From the NCBI RefSeq assembly GCF_030534315.2, contig NZ_CP130558.2, positions 62,001-126,000 of the forward strand: DNA of 64,000 bases. The letters run 5' to 3'. Positions 56,920-64,000 of the stretch are shown piece after piece. Origin of the DNA: Thermoanaerobacterium sp. CMT5567-10 (GTDB taxonomy: Bacteria; Bacillota; Thermoanaerobacteria; Thermoanaerobacterales; Thermoanaerobacteraceae). Positions within the stretch are counted from its first letter, which is position 1, and every line of letters begins with the position of its first letter. The notes beneath the pieces were generated by a model, which saw only the letters and a program-made list of their open reading frames with translations, had not been told where the DNA came from and made no database searches. Made by a program: the position numbers and the translations under genes.

Positions 56920-57624
56920 TTGAAAATATATTATATAAAATACCCTAAAAAATCTATTTTATTGATTTTAGTAATAATTATTGCAATAATTTTACTAGGC
57001 ATATTAATAAATCATTCTATAGCTACATTTAACACAAATGATCCTATATATAGAGGAGATGCCAACGAAAAAAAGATAGCTTTTGCGTGTAACGTAGCAT
57101 GGGGAAATGAATATATTCCGAAAATGTTAGAAATTTTTAAAGAAAATAATATAAAAATAACTTTTTTCTTTGAAGGGCAATGGGTAGAAAAGAATCCAGA
57201 AATAGTTAAACAGATTTCAAAAGAAGGCCACGAAATTGCAAGTCATGGATATACCCATGTTAAATATACGCAGTGGAGCAAGGAAAAATATGCAGAAGAT
57301 ATTACAAGGGCTGGAGATGTGCTTAAAAAAATAACTGGTGTTAAACCCAATCTTTTTGCTCCACCATACGGCGATTTTAACGATGACGTTGTAAAAACCG
57401 CCGAAAATTTGGGATATAAAGTTATTCTTTGGAGTCTTGATACCATTGATTGGAGTAACCCAGGAGTTAACAATATTATCGACAGAGTTGTAAAAAAAGC
57501 ACATAATGGAGCAATAGTATTAATGCATCCCACGAAAGGAACGGTAGAAGCGTTACCTACTATTATAAATGATTTAAAGGAGAAAGGTTATGTAATTACT
57601 AACGTTTCAAATATTTTAAAATAA
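56920..57624 (+). CDS. YlxY-like polysaccharide deacetylase family protein
   Basis: A membrane-anchored NodB-fold protein with an N-terminal transmembrane helix (about 12-31). The NodB domain keeps H109 and H113 (SHGYTH), the DTIDW motif and VLMHP. The usual catalytic TFDD motif is replaced by ACNVAWGNEY, with N58 and N63 where aspartates are expected, and the RPPYG motif reads APPYG. It belongs to the CNVxWG-type clostridial variants and may be inactive or differently metalated. The TTG at 56920 follows AAGGTGGTG; an in-frame GTG is at 56908. It has the same position as B. subtilis ylxY. The length is 234 aa. Confidence 0.85.
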   Translation: MKIYYIKYPKKSILLILVIIIAIILLGILINHSIATFNTNDPIYRGDANEKKIAFACNVAWGNEYIPKMLEIFKENNIKITFFFEGQWVEKNPEIVKQISKEGHEIASHGYTHVKYTQWSKEKYAEDITRAGDVLKKITGVKPNLFAPPYGDFNDDVVKTAENLGYKVILWSLDTIDWSNPGVNNIIDRVVKKAHNGAIVLMHPTKGTVEALPTIINDLKEKGYVITNVSNILK

Positions 57625-57644
57625 TCTAATCGAGGAGGTAGTAA

Positions 57645-58886
57645 ATGTACATACAAAAGAAGATTAATGATATAGACGTAGTAGCTTATAGAATGCCATA
57701 CGTAAGTTCAGTCTATATAGGAATATGGCTGAAAGTAGGTTCACGGCATGAAAAAAAAGAACAAAATGGTATATCTCATTTTATCGAGCACATGGTGTTT
57801 AAAGGCTCAAAAAGAAGAAGTGCTAAAGACATAGCAGAAGAAATTGATAACATTGGAGGACAGCTAAACGGATTTACAGGAAAAGAAAGTACTTGCTTTT
57901 ATGTAAAAGTATATAAGTCATACGTAGAAAAAGCAATTGATGTACTTTTTGACATGGTATTTAATCCTTTTTTCAAAGATGACGATATAGAAAAGGAAAA
58001 GAAAGTAGTTATCGAAGAAATAAATATGAATAATGATTCTCCAGAAGATCTTGCATATGATATGCTGTCAAGCCTTGTTTGGAATGGCAATTCATTATCA
58101 TATCCGGTTCTTGGAACAGAAGATACTGTAAAATCTTTTGATAAAGACATGTTAATAAAATATTATAAAAACAATTATATAAAAGAAAATATTGTCATTT
58201 CTATTGCTGGAAATTTTGATGATTCAATATTTGATTCTATTGCCGAAAAAACAGCAGAAGTAATTTCTTCAAAGACAGAGATATTTTTAGAGAAACCTAA
58301 CTGGAACAAAGGAATTATATTAAAAAGCAAAGAATATGAGCAGATAAATATATGTATAAGTATGCCTAGTATAAAATATTCATTTGAAAATATATATTCT
58401 TTATCTATTATTAGCAATGCATTTGGAGGTGGTATGAGCTCTAGACTATTTCAAAAAATTCGCGAAGAAAAAGGGCTTGTATATTCAATATATTCATATC
58501 CTTCTACATATATTGATACTGGAGCATTTACAATATTCGCTAGTACATCAATCGAAAATTTAAAGACAGTATATGAAATAATTAGTGATGAAATATACAG
58601 CGTAAAAGAAAATGGTTTTTCAGAAGATGAAATCGACAAATTTAAAGAACAACTAAAAATAAGTATTTTAATGGATATGGATAGCATCAGCAGCAGAATG
58701 TCTGTAATGGGAAAGTCACTTCTTTTTCTGAGGAAAATTTACACTGTTGATGATATAATAAATAAAATAAAGTCTATTGAATATGAAGATGTAAATAATC
58801 TTGCAAAAAAAATATTTAATATAGATCAGTTAGGAATTTCTGTAGTAGGAAATGTAAATAAAAAACAGATAGGATGGTTAAATTGA
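57645..58886 (+). CDS. mlpA: M16 family zinc metallopeptidase (MlpA/YmxG type)
   Basis: A pitrilysin/processing-peptidase-type protease. The inverted zinc motif HFIEH has H45, E48 and H49. The distal glutamate lies in [16 protein letters not shown]. The C-terminal half ([24 protein letters not shown], shortened) is the inactive M16 repeat with the conserved substrate-contact R/Y pair. The length is 413 aa. The ATG follows GAGGAGGTAGTAA. Its slot after the ylxY-like gene matches B. subtilis mlpA. Natural substrates are unknown. Confidence 0.94.
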   Translation: MYIQKKINDIDVVAYRMPYVSSVYIGIWLKVGSRHEKKEQNGISHFIEHMVFKGSKRRSAKDIAEEIDNIGGQLNGFTGKESTCFYVKVYKSYVEKAIDVLFDMVFNPFFKDDDIEKEKKVVIEEINMNNDSPEDLAYDMLSSLVWNGNSLSYPVLGTEDTVKSFDKDMLIKYYKNNYIKENIVISIAGNFDDSIFDSIAEKTAEVISSKTEIFLEKPNWNKGIILKSKEYEQINICISMPSIKYSFENIYSLSIISNAFGGGMSSRLFQKIREEKGLVYSIYSYPSTYIDTGAFTIFASTSIENLKTVYEIISDEIYSVKENGFSEDEIDKFKEQLKISILMDMDSISSRMSVMGKSLLFLRKIYTVDDIINKIKSIEYEDVNNLAKKIFNIDQLGISVVGNVNKKQIGWLN

Positions 58887-59335
58887 ACAACAAAATAGTA
58901 CTTAAAATAAAAAAAACCAATGATGCTCTAGATTTGCCTCTGCCAAAATACATGAGCAGTGGTGCTGCAGGCATGGACCTGTATGCAAAAGTTAAAGAAG
59001 ATGTAATAATAAAACCAGGCGAAATTAAATTGATTGAAACAGGTATAATGATACAATTACCCGAAGGATATGAGGCACAAATTCGTCCAAGAAGTGGACT
59101 TGCGCTAAAAAATGGTATAACAATGTTAAACTCACCAGGCACCATTGATTCCGATTATAGAGGTGAAATTAAATTAATAATCATTAATTTAGGAAAATCA
59201 GACTTTATCGTCAAAAGAGGTCTTAGAATTGCACAAATGATTATAAACAAAGTAGAAACACCCGAGATACTAGAAGTATCCGAATTGGATGATACTAAAA
59301 GAGGTGAAAATGGTTTTGGTCATACAGGTCTATAA
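58883..59335 (+). CDS. dut: Deoxyuridine 5'-triphosphate nucleotidohydrolase
   Basis: Dut hydrolyses dUTP to dUMP and keeps uracil out of DNA. All five trimeric dUTPase motifs are present: [39 protein letters not shown] and the C-terminal [10 protein letters not shown] arm. The TTG at 58883 follows AGGATGG and overlaps the peptidase stop; ATG 58874 would add three residues. The length is about 150 aa. It is an insertion relative to the Bacillus order. Confidence 0.95.
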   Translation: MNNKIVLKIKKTNDALDLPLPKYMSSGAAGMDLYAKVKEDVIIKPGEIKLIETGIMIQLPEGYEAQIRPRSGLALKNGITMLNSPGTIDSDYRGEIKLIIINLGKSDFIVKRGLRIAQMIINKVETPEILEVSELDDTKRGENGFGHTGL

Positions 59336-59354
59336 TTTTAAGGGGGAGGGTAAA

Positions 59355-59612
59355 ATGCGGTTAAGTGAATTTGGTAATAAAGAAATCGTCAATTTAAATG
59401 ACGGCAAAAGACTTGGCTTGATAGAAGATTCAGATCTTATAATAGATGAAAATACAGGGGAAATAAATTCAATTATTGTATACGAATCAAAAGGCTCTCT
59501 TTTCAGAAGCAAGCCTAATTACGTAGAAATACCTTGGGAATACATTAAAAAAATAGGCAACGATATGATAATTGTCGAAGTTGAACTCGATAAGATGAGA
59601 AAATTTTCATGA
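59355..59612 (+). CDS. ymxH: YlmC/YmxH family PRC-barrel protein
   Basis: An 85-aa protein opening RLSEFGNKEIVNLNDGKRLG, with IIDENTGEINSIIVYE following, typical of the YlmC/YmxH sporulation-associated PRC-barrel family. The function is not established. I chose the ATG at 59355, after GGGGGAGGG; upstream in-frame codons would run through the dut end and the ribosome site. It lies in the same relative position as B. subtilis ymxH. Confidence 0.92.
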   Translation: MRLSEFGNKEIVNLNDGKRLGLIEDSDLIIDENTGEINSIIVYESKGSLFRSKPNYVEIPWEYIKKIGNDMIIVEVELDKMRKFS

Positions 59613-59613
59613 T

Positions 59614-59649
59614 TGTTAATAAACGAAAATGTACTTTTCTTTATTAACA
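59614..59649. repeat. Long inverted repeat between ymxH and aspartokinase
   Basis: TGTTAATAAA (59614-59623) pairs with TTTATTAACA (59640-59649). Inside it GAAAA (59625-59629) pairs with TTTTC (59635-59639), leaving one bulged C and a 5-base loop (TGTAC). The 15-bp near-perfect structure has no T-run after it. It may be an operator or an mRNA 3' end element for ymxH. Confidence 0.7.
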
Positions 59650-59657
59650 CAATAAAG

Positions 59658-59663
59658 TATAAT
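59658..59663 (+). promoter_or_regulatory. Possible -10 element before aspartokinase
   Basis: A perfect TATAAT lies nine bases after the inverted repeat and 27 bases before the first in-frame ATG. The region 16-18 bases upstream (TTTTCT and neighbours) falls inside the repeat and is a poor -35. If this is a promoter, the repeat overlaps its -35 region and could be an operator. Confidence 0.35.
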
Positions 59664-59689
59664 ATTATTAAAATGATTTTTTATTTGGC

Positions 59690-60925
59690 ATGACATATAA
59701 TGAAAGGGTGGTTAATACGAACATCTTAGTTCAAAAATTTGGAGGCACATCAGTATCAACAGCTGAAAGAAGAAATATGGCAGTTTCAAAAGTAGGAGAT
59801 GCTATTGAACAAGGATTTATGCCTGTTGTCGTAGTATCAGCTATCGGAAGAAGTGGAGATCCTTATGCAACTGATACATTGATTAACTTTGCAAAATCCA
59901 TATATAAGGATATGCCAAAAAGAGAACTTGACATATTAATGTCCTGTGGTGAAATCATTTCAAGTGTAATTTTTGCCAATACATTAATGAGCAAAGGCTA
60001 TAAATCAAAAGTTTTTACTGGAGGACAAGCAGGAATCATTACAGATAATAATTTCGGAGATGCAGAAATAATTAGAGTAGAGCCGCAGTACATTCTTGAT
60101 GCTTTAAATCAAAATATAATTCCTGTTGTGGCCGGTTTTCAAGGAATAACAGTAGATGGTGATGTGACAACATTAGGTAGAGGTGGCAGCGATACGACTG
60201 CTGCACTGCTGGGGGAAGCATTGAAGGCATATGCTGTTGAAATTTATACAGATGTAGATGGCATTATGACTGCAGATCCTAGAATCGTATCTAATGCACA
60301 TATACTAAAGCGAATAAGCTATAATGAAGTTTTTCAACTAGCAGAACAAGGCGCTAAAGTTATACATCCACGCGCAGTAGAAATCGCAATGAGAGGCAAT
60401 ATACCGTTAATAATAAAAAATACAATGAGTGATAGCCCTGGAACCATAATTACTCAATATAACAATGTTTATAATAATATTTATGAATCTGATAATCTTG
60501 TTACAGGAATAGCAAATATGAATAACAGAGTTCAAATTATTATGGATTTAGATAAAGATGATAAAGATATATTTGGGAAGATTGCAGAAGCAAAAATCAG
60601 CATTGACTTAATAAATGTCTTTCCTGACAAAAAAATATTTACTATTTCTGAGTTTGATTTAACAAAATTAGAACAGTTATTAAATGAAAATCAAATAAAA
60701 TACGAAAAAAGAAAAAATTGCAGTAAAGTTTCAATAATTGGCAACAGAATACGTGGTGTGCCAGGTGTCATGGCAAGAATAATAAAATCATTATCTGAAA
60801 ATGGTATTGAAATTTATCAAACGTCTGACTCTCATAACACTATATCGTGCCTTGTAAGTCAAGATAAAGCAGATAAAGCTGTTAAAGTTTTGCACGATGA
60901 ATTTAAGCTAGAAAATTACAATTAG
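59690..60925 (+). CDS. dapG: Aspartate kinase (DapG/LysC type)
   Basis: Aspartokinase phosphorylates aspartate, the first step to lysine, diaminopimelate, threonine and methionine. ILVQKFGGTSVSTAERR is the kinase signature. GFQGITVDGDVTTLGRGGSD and AVEIYTDVDGIMTADPR follow, then two ACT domains (from about residue 270) for allosteric control. The full frame is 411 aa from ATG 59690, which has no ribosome site. The best AAAGGGTGG (59704-59711) instead points to GTG 59708 or to ACG 59717, where relatives typically begin M-N-I-L-V. The start is therefore unsettled. Confidence 0.93.
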   Translation: MTYNERVVNTNILVQKFGGTSVSTAERRNMAVSKVGDAIEQGFMPVVVVSAIGRSGDPYATDTLINFAKSIYKDMPKRELDILMSCGEIISSVIFANTLMSKGYKSKVFTGGQAGIITDNNFGDAEIIRVEPQYILDALNQNIIPVVAGFQGITVDGDVTTLGRGGSDTTAALLGEALKAYAVEIYTDVDGIMTADPRIVSNAHILKRISYNEVFQLAEQGAKVIHPRAVEIAMRGNIPLIIKNTMSDSPGTIITQYNNVYNNIYESDNLVTGIANMNNRVQIIMDLDKDDKDIFGKIAEAKISIDLINVFPDKKIFTISEFDLTKLEQLLNENQIKYEKRKNCSKVSIIGNRIRGVPGVMARIIKSLSENGIEIYQTSDSHNTISCLVSQDKADKAVKVLHDEFKLENYN

Positions 60926-60949
60926 CGCATAATATGCGCTAATTTTTTT
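60921..60949 (+). terminator. Intrinsic terminator after aspartokinase
   Basis: ATTAGCGCAT pairs with ATGCGCTAAT over 10 bp with a 3-base loop, followed by a run of T to 60949. The left arm includes the stop codon of the aspartokinase gene. Confidence 0.94.
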
Positions 60950-60976
60950 ATACTAAATTTATAGGAGCGTGATAAA

Positions 60977-61678
60977 ATGGATACATTTAAAAATGATGAC
61001 TTGCCTCCACAAACGAATACAGCAGTACAACAGAACATACAGAGTTTTGGACAAACAAATTTACCAAACTTCGAAAGTAGCATACATTGTCTTACAATAA
61101 TTGGTCAAATTGAAGGGCACCTTATTTTGCCACCCCAAAATAAAACAACAAAATACGAACATATAATTCCACAGTTGGTAGCTATCGAAGAAAATCCTCA
61201 AATAAAAGGCCTTTTGATACTCTTAAATACAGTGGGCGGTGATGTTGAAGCAGGATTAGCAATAGCGGAAATGATATCTAGCTTATCGAAACCAACAGTA
61301 TCAATTGTATTGGGTGGTGGACATAGTATAGGAGTGCCTCTAGCAGTGTCGTCTAATTATTCTTTTATAGTGCCAAGTGCAACAATGACGATCCATCCTA
61401 TAAGGATGACAGGATTAGTAATAGGTGTACCTCAAACATTTGACTATTTCAATAAAATGCAGGACAGAATAGTTGAATTTGTGATAAGAAATTCAAGAAT
61501 TAAAAGAGACGCTTTTATGAATCTTATGCTAAAAATAGGAGAATTAGCAAACGATGTGGGCACCATTTTAGTAGGTAAGGAAGCTGTAGATTATGGCCTA
61601 ATCGATGAAGTTGGAGGTGTTTCTGAAGCAATAAATAAACTTCAACAGTTGATTAAAGAAAAAGAAAATAAAAGGTGA
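60977..61678 (+). CDS. tepA: TepA-type ClpP-family serine protease
   Basis: A cytoplasmic ClpP-fold protease called TepA (translocation-enhancing protein, YmfB) in B. subtilis. Catalytic S117 (GGGHSIGVP) and H140 (MTIHPIR) are clear. D193 in [13 protein letters not shown] is the likely third residue, and the C-terminal YGLIDEVGG is typical. The N-terminal 30 residues are Asn/Gln-rich. The length is 233 aa. The ATG follows AGGAGCGTGATAAA. It has the same slot as in B. subtilis, between the dap genes and spoIIIE. Confidence 0.93.
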   Translation: MDTFKNDDLPPQTNTAVQQNIQSFGQTNLPNFESSIHCLTIIGQIEGHLILPPQNKTTKYEHIIPQLVAIEENPQIKGLLILLNTVGGDVEAGLAIAEMISSLSKPTVSIVLGGGHSIGVPLAVSSNYSFIVPSATMTIHPIRMTGLVIGVPQTFDYFNKMQDRIVEFVIRNSRIKRDAFMNLMLKIGELANDVGTILVGKEAVDYGLIDEVGGVSEAINKLQQLIKEKENKR

Positions 61679-61684
61679 TATGTA

Positions 61685-61897
61685 ATGTTATATACAATAA
61701 TACCATATGAGCTTATATTTGAACATCGCGATAATATAAAAGATAATATTATCGAAACAAATATAGAAGGAAAAATGTTTCTTTTAGAAAAAGAAGAAAA
61801 CAGATATAAAATTATAAGATTATATTCAACAAATCCGAATGATTATTTAGAAACTAAATATATGCCAGGAAATACAATTGATTTTAAAAAAATATAA
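61685..61897 (+). CDS. ylzJ: YlzJ-like small protein
   Basis: A 70-aa protein beginning LYTIIPYELIFEHRDN, matching the YlzJ family, which typically opens with an L-Y/W-T-x-x-P start and lies between tepA and spoIIIE. The function is unknown. It begins six bases after tepA, with AAAGGTGATATGTA as ribosome site, and is followed by a strong terminator. Confidence 0.88.
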   Translation: MLYTIIPYELIFEHRDNIKDNIIETNIEGKMFLLEKEENRYKIIRLYSTNPNDYLETKYMPGNTIDFKKI

Positions 61898-61901
61898 ATT
61901 A

Positions 61902-61910
61902 TGCTATAAT
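61902..61910 (+). promoter_or_regulatory. Extended -10 overlapping the ylzJ terminator
   Basis: TGCTATAAT: a perfect TATAAT at 61905-61910 with TG at 61902-61903. No good -35 at 17 bases (TTTTAA); TTGATT lies 21 bases upstream. The predicted start near 61917 falls inside the left arm of the terminator, so transcripts starting here would lack part of that arm and escape termination. Confidence 0.5.
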
Positions 61911-61937
61911 AGATGTGTTTAACACATCTATTTTTTT
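61908..61937 (+). terminator. Intrinsic terminator after ylzJ
   Basis: ATAGATGTG pairs with CACATCTAT around TTTAA; the arms extend to 12 bp if the loop is tightened. Seven T follow. It ends the tepA-ylzJ transcript and overlaps a probable promoter for spoIIIE. Confidence 0.92.
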
Positions 61938-61988
61938 GATAAAAAGGATTCTAATGAAAAATGTAGAATTAATTATTGGGTGATAATA

Positions 61989-64000
61989 ATGAAAGTAAAA
62001 GCAAAAAACAATTTTCGTGATGAAATACTTGGTATAATATTTTTAACTTTTTCAATTATTTCATTAATTAGCCTTTATTCAGATACGACTGGTATTGTTG
62101 GTAAAGAAATAGTAATTTTGTTAAAAAGTTTATTTGGTATTGGAGCATATGCCTTATCTCTATTAATTTTTATATATGCATTATTTCTTTTATTTAAAAG
62201 TAAAGACTTTTTAGATTATAAGAAAATTATTTATCTATTAATTATATTTTTATGTTTTATAAGTATAGCTCAAATATATTTGTATCATGATATTGGACTT
62301 TTTAAAAATTATGTAATCGAAAGCGTAAAATATGGCAATAAAAACTCAGGTGGTGGTGCGATTGCTGCTATTATTGTATTTGTACTTATCAAGTTTTTAG
62401 GAATCGTAGGAAGTTGGTTACTATTAATCGCCACAGCAATTATTTGCGGTATAATTCTTACAGATATCTCTTTCATTGAAGCTATAAAATCAGCATATAA
62501 ATACATATTTAAATTGATAGACTTATATAAAAGCAAAAAAGAGGTATTAAAAATAGAAAATAAAGACAATATGCCAACTACAATAGAAAAGGAGCCTATA
62601 AGTAAAAGGGAAAGAAAAAAAATAAAACATGGTAAGGAAGAAGAATTAAAAATTATCCAACCAGTTTTTGAAGAAAAAGAAGAAAAAGTAAATCAGATAG
62701 AAAATGATATTCAATCAATAAAAAAGGGAAATGAGGAAAAAGCAAATGATAATTATATTTATCCTCCTATAACTTTGTTGAAAGAAGGTACACCACAACA
62801 AAAACTTAATAATAATTTAATAATAGAAAACGCTAGAAAATTAGAGCAAACTCTGAAAAACTTTGCTATTGATGCAAAAGTAGTTCAGGTCAGCAGAGGA
62901 CCAGCTATTACAAGATTCGAAATACAGCCAAGTCCTGGTGTTAAAGTTAGTAGAATAGTTAGTTTAACTGACGATATTGCATTAAGCCTTGCGGCACCAT
63001 CTGTAAGGATTGAAGCGCCAATTCCGGGTAAATCTGCTGTTGGCATTGAAGTACCAAACGAAAAGATATCGGTTGTAACCCTCCGAGAAGTTCTTGATAC
63101 GAAAAAGTTTAGAGATAGCAAATCAGATTTAACAATAGCATTAGGCAAAGATATCACTGGAAATATAATTGTTGCTGATCTATCTAAAATGCCACATTTA
63201 TTAATAGCTGGTGCTACAGGTTCAGGAAAAAGTGTCTGTATAAATACATTGATTGTAAGCCTCTTATTTAAAGCTTCTCCCGACAAAGTGAAGATGATAT
63301 TAATAGATCCAAAAGTTGTCGAATTAAATATATATAATGGGATTCCACATTTACTTACGCCTGTTGTTACTGATCCTAAAAAAGCTGCAGGTGTTCTTAA
63401 CTGGGCTGTCAATGAAATGACAGAAAGGTATAAAACTTTTGCAGAAAACAATGTTAGAGATATTGATGGATATAATAAAATACATAGCGTCAATGCAATG
63501 CCTAAAATAGTCGTTATTGTTGATGAATTGTCAGATCTTATGATGGTATCACCTGCCGAAGTAGAAGAATACATATGCAGATTAGCACAAATGGCAAGAG
63601 CTGCTGGTATATATTTAGTGATTGCAACACAGAGACCTTCAGTAGATGTAATAACAGGTGTCATAAAGGCCAATATACCATCACGAATATCATTTGCAGT
63701 TACATCTCAAATAGATTCGCGAACCATATTGGATATGGCAGGTGCAGAAAAATTGCTAGGGAAAGGTGATATGCTGTACTATCCGATTGGTGAATCAAAA
63801 CCAATACGCGTTCAAGGTGCTTTTATATCTGATAAAGAGGTAGAGGATATAGTAAACTTTTTAAAAACAAATACATCAGAGCCAAAATATGAAGAAATAT
63901 TTGTTGAGCCTAAAAATTCATTAAATAAAGATATAGAAGAAGATGAATTAATGAACGATGCAATTAATGTTATTATAGAAACCGGACAAGCTTCTATATC
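61989..64000 (+). CDS. spoIIIE: DNA translocase SpoIIIE/FtsK, C-terminus off the window
   Basis: SpoIIIE pumps the chromosome into the forespore and clears DNA from closing septa. The first 670 codons are present. About four transmembrane helices (about 12-165) are followed by a charged linker rich in Lys and Glu (about 175-260), then the alpha and beta motor domains. Walker A GATGSGKS is at 408-415, and [12 protein letters not shown] is Walker B. The start of the gamma (DNA-sequence-reading) domain is reached before the edge. The ATG follows GGGTGATAATA. The position after tepA-ylzJ supports SpoIIIE. Confidence 0.95.
   Translation, partial: MKVKAKNNFRDEILGIIFLTFSIISLISLYSDTTGIVGKEIVILLKSLFGIGAYALSLLIFIYALFLLFKSKDFLDYKKIIYLLIIFLCFISIAQIYLYHDIGLFKNYVIESVKYGNKNSGGGAIAAIIVFVLIKFLGIVGSWLLLIATAIICGIILTDISFIEAIKSAYKYIFKLIDLYKSKKEVLKIENKDNMPTTIEKEPISKRERKKIKHGKEEELKIIQPVFEEKEEKVNQIENDIQSIKKGNEEKANDNYIYPPITLLKEGTPQQKLNNNLIIENARKLEQTLKNFAIDAKVVQVSRGPAITRFEIQPSPGVKVSRIVSLTDDIALSLAAPSVRIEAPIPGKSAVGIEVPNEKISVVTLREVLDTKKFRDSKSDLTIALGKDITGNIIVADLSKMPHLLIAGATGSGKSVCINTLIVSLLFKASPDKVKMILIDPKVVELNIYNGIPHLLTPVVTDPKKAAGVLNWAVNEMTERYKTFAENNVRDIDGYNKIHSVNAMPKIVVIVDELSDLMMVSPAEVEEYICRLAQMARAAGIYLVIATQRPSVDVITGVIKANIPSRISFAVTSQIDSRTILDMAGAEKLLGKGDMLYYPIGESKPIRVQGAFISDKEVEDIVNFLKTNTSEPKYEEIFVEPKNSLNKDIEEDELMNDAINVIIETGQASI

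Noticed and set aside
59612-59690. Lysine riboswitch (L box) before aspartokinase
   Set aside because: The gap is under 80 bases, far too short for an L box of about 170 bases or more, and no such helices are visible.
62885-63673. Open frame of 262 codons on the minus strand
   Set aside because: It is antisense to the spoIIIE motor domain, which has Walker motifs and a ribosome site. The minus-strand translation shows no recognisable family and has no ribosome site.

Overview
The window is an AT-rich chromosomal segment from a low-GC, spore-forming, flagellated Firmicute. Gene families and gene order point to the Thermoanaerobacterales, and the overall style suggests Thermoanaerobacterium or a close relative. 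That genus guess rests on recognition, not on a search. Supporting signs are strong AGGAGG-type ribosome sites, frequent TTG and GTG starts, FliY in place of FliN, the CheC/CheD adaptation proteins, a PolC-type polymerase, and sporulation-linked genes (ylxY-like deacetylase, tepA, ylzJ, spoIIIE). No phage, insertion sequence, CRISPR array, tRNA, rRNA or defence island was seen, and no gene-free stretch exceeds about 230 bases. The window is a conserved housekeeping backbone.

Layout. (1) 1-890, minus strand: yraN (cut by the window edge) and rnhB. Everything after is plus strand. (2) 1003-6984: dprA, topA, hslV, hslU and codY, closed by a good intrinsic terminator. (3) 7206-34017: one long fla/che operon. 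It encodes basal body, C-ring, export gate, hook, FlhF/FlhG, a PilZ protein, CheA/W/C/D/Y and sigma-28, and ends with a FapA-like protein and a small unknown protein. (4) 34153-46827: rpsB-tsf, then pyrH-frr-(58-aa unknown)-uppS-cdsA-dxr-rseP-ispG-glycosyltransferase-polC. This covers translation, ribosome recycling, isoprenoid precursors, undecaprenyl and phospholipid synthesis, and the replicative polymerase. (5) 46974-56812: rimP-nusA-ylxR-ylxQ-infB-rbfA-nrnA-truB-ribF, then rpsO and pnp. (6) 56920-64000: ylxY-like deacetylase, M16 peptidase, dut, ymxH, aspartokinase, tepA, ylzJ and a spoIIIE/ftsK gene cut by the right edge.

The order is strikingly collinear with the Bacillus subtilis smf-to-spoIIIE region. 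The differences are small local swaps: a PilZ/YcgR-type protein where cheB sits, FapA plus a 90-aa protein where swrB sits, ispG plus a GT2 enzyme where proS sits, nrnA and dut inserted, and xerC/codV, trmFO, dpaAB, asd and dapA absent from their usual slots.

The most interesting signals are regulatory or local. They are: structured leaders before rpsB, tsf and rpsO; a promoter nested in the terminator before spoIIIE; an inverted repeat that could mask the ribosome site of the deacetylase; a possible ACG start for aspartokinase; recurrent extended -10 promoters; and an unnamed 58-codon gene between frr and uppS. I did not find a convincing previously undescribed multi-gene system.
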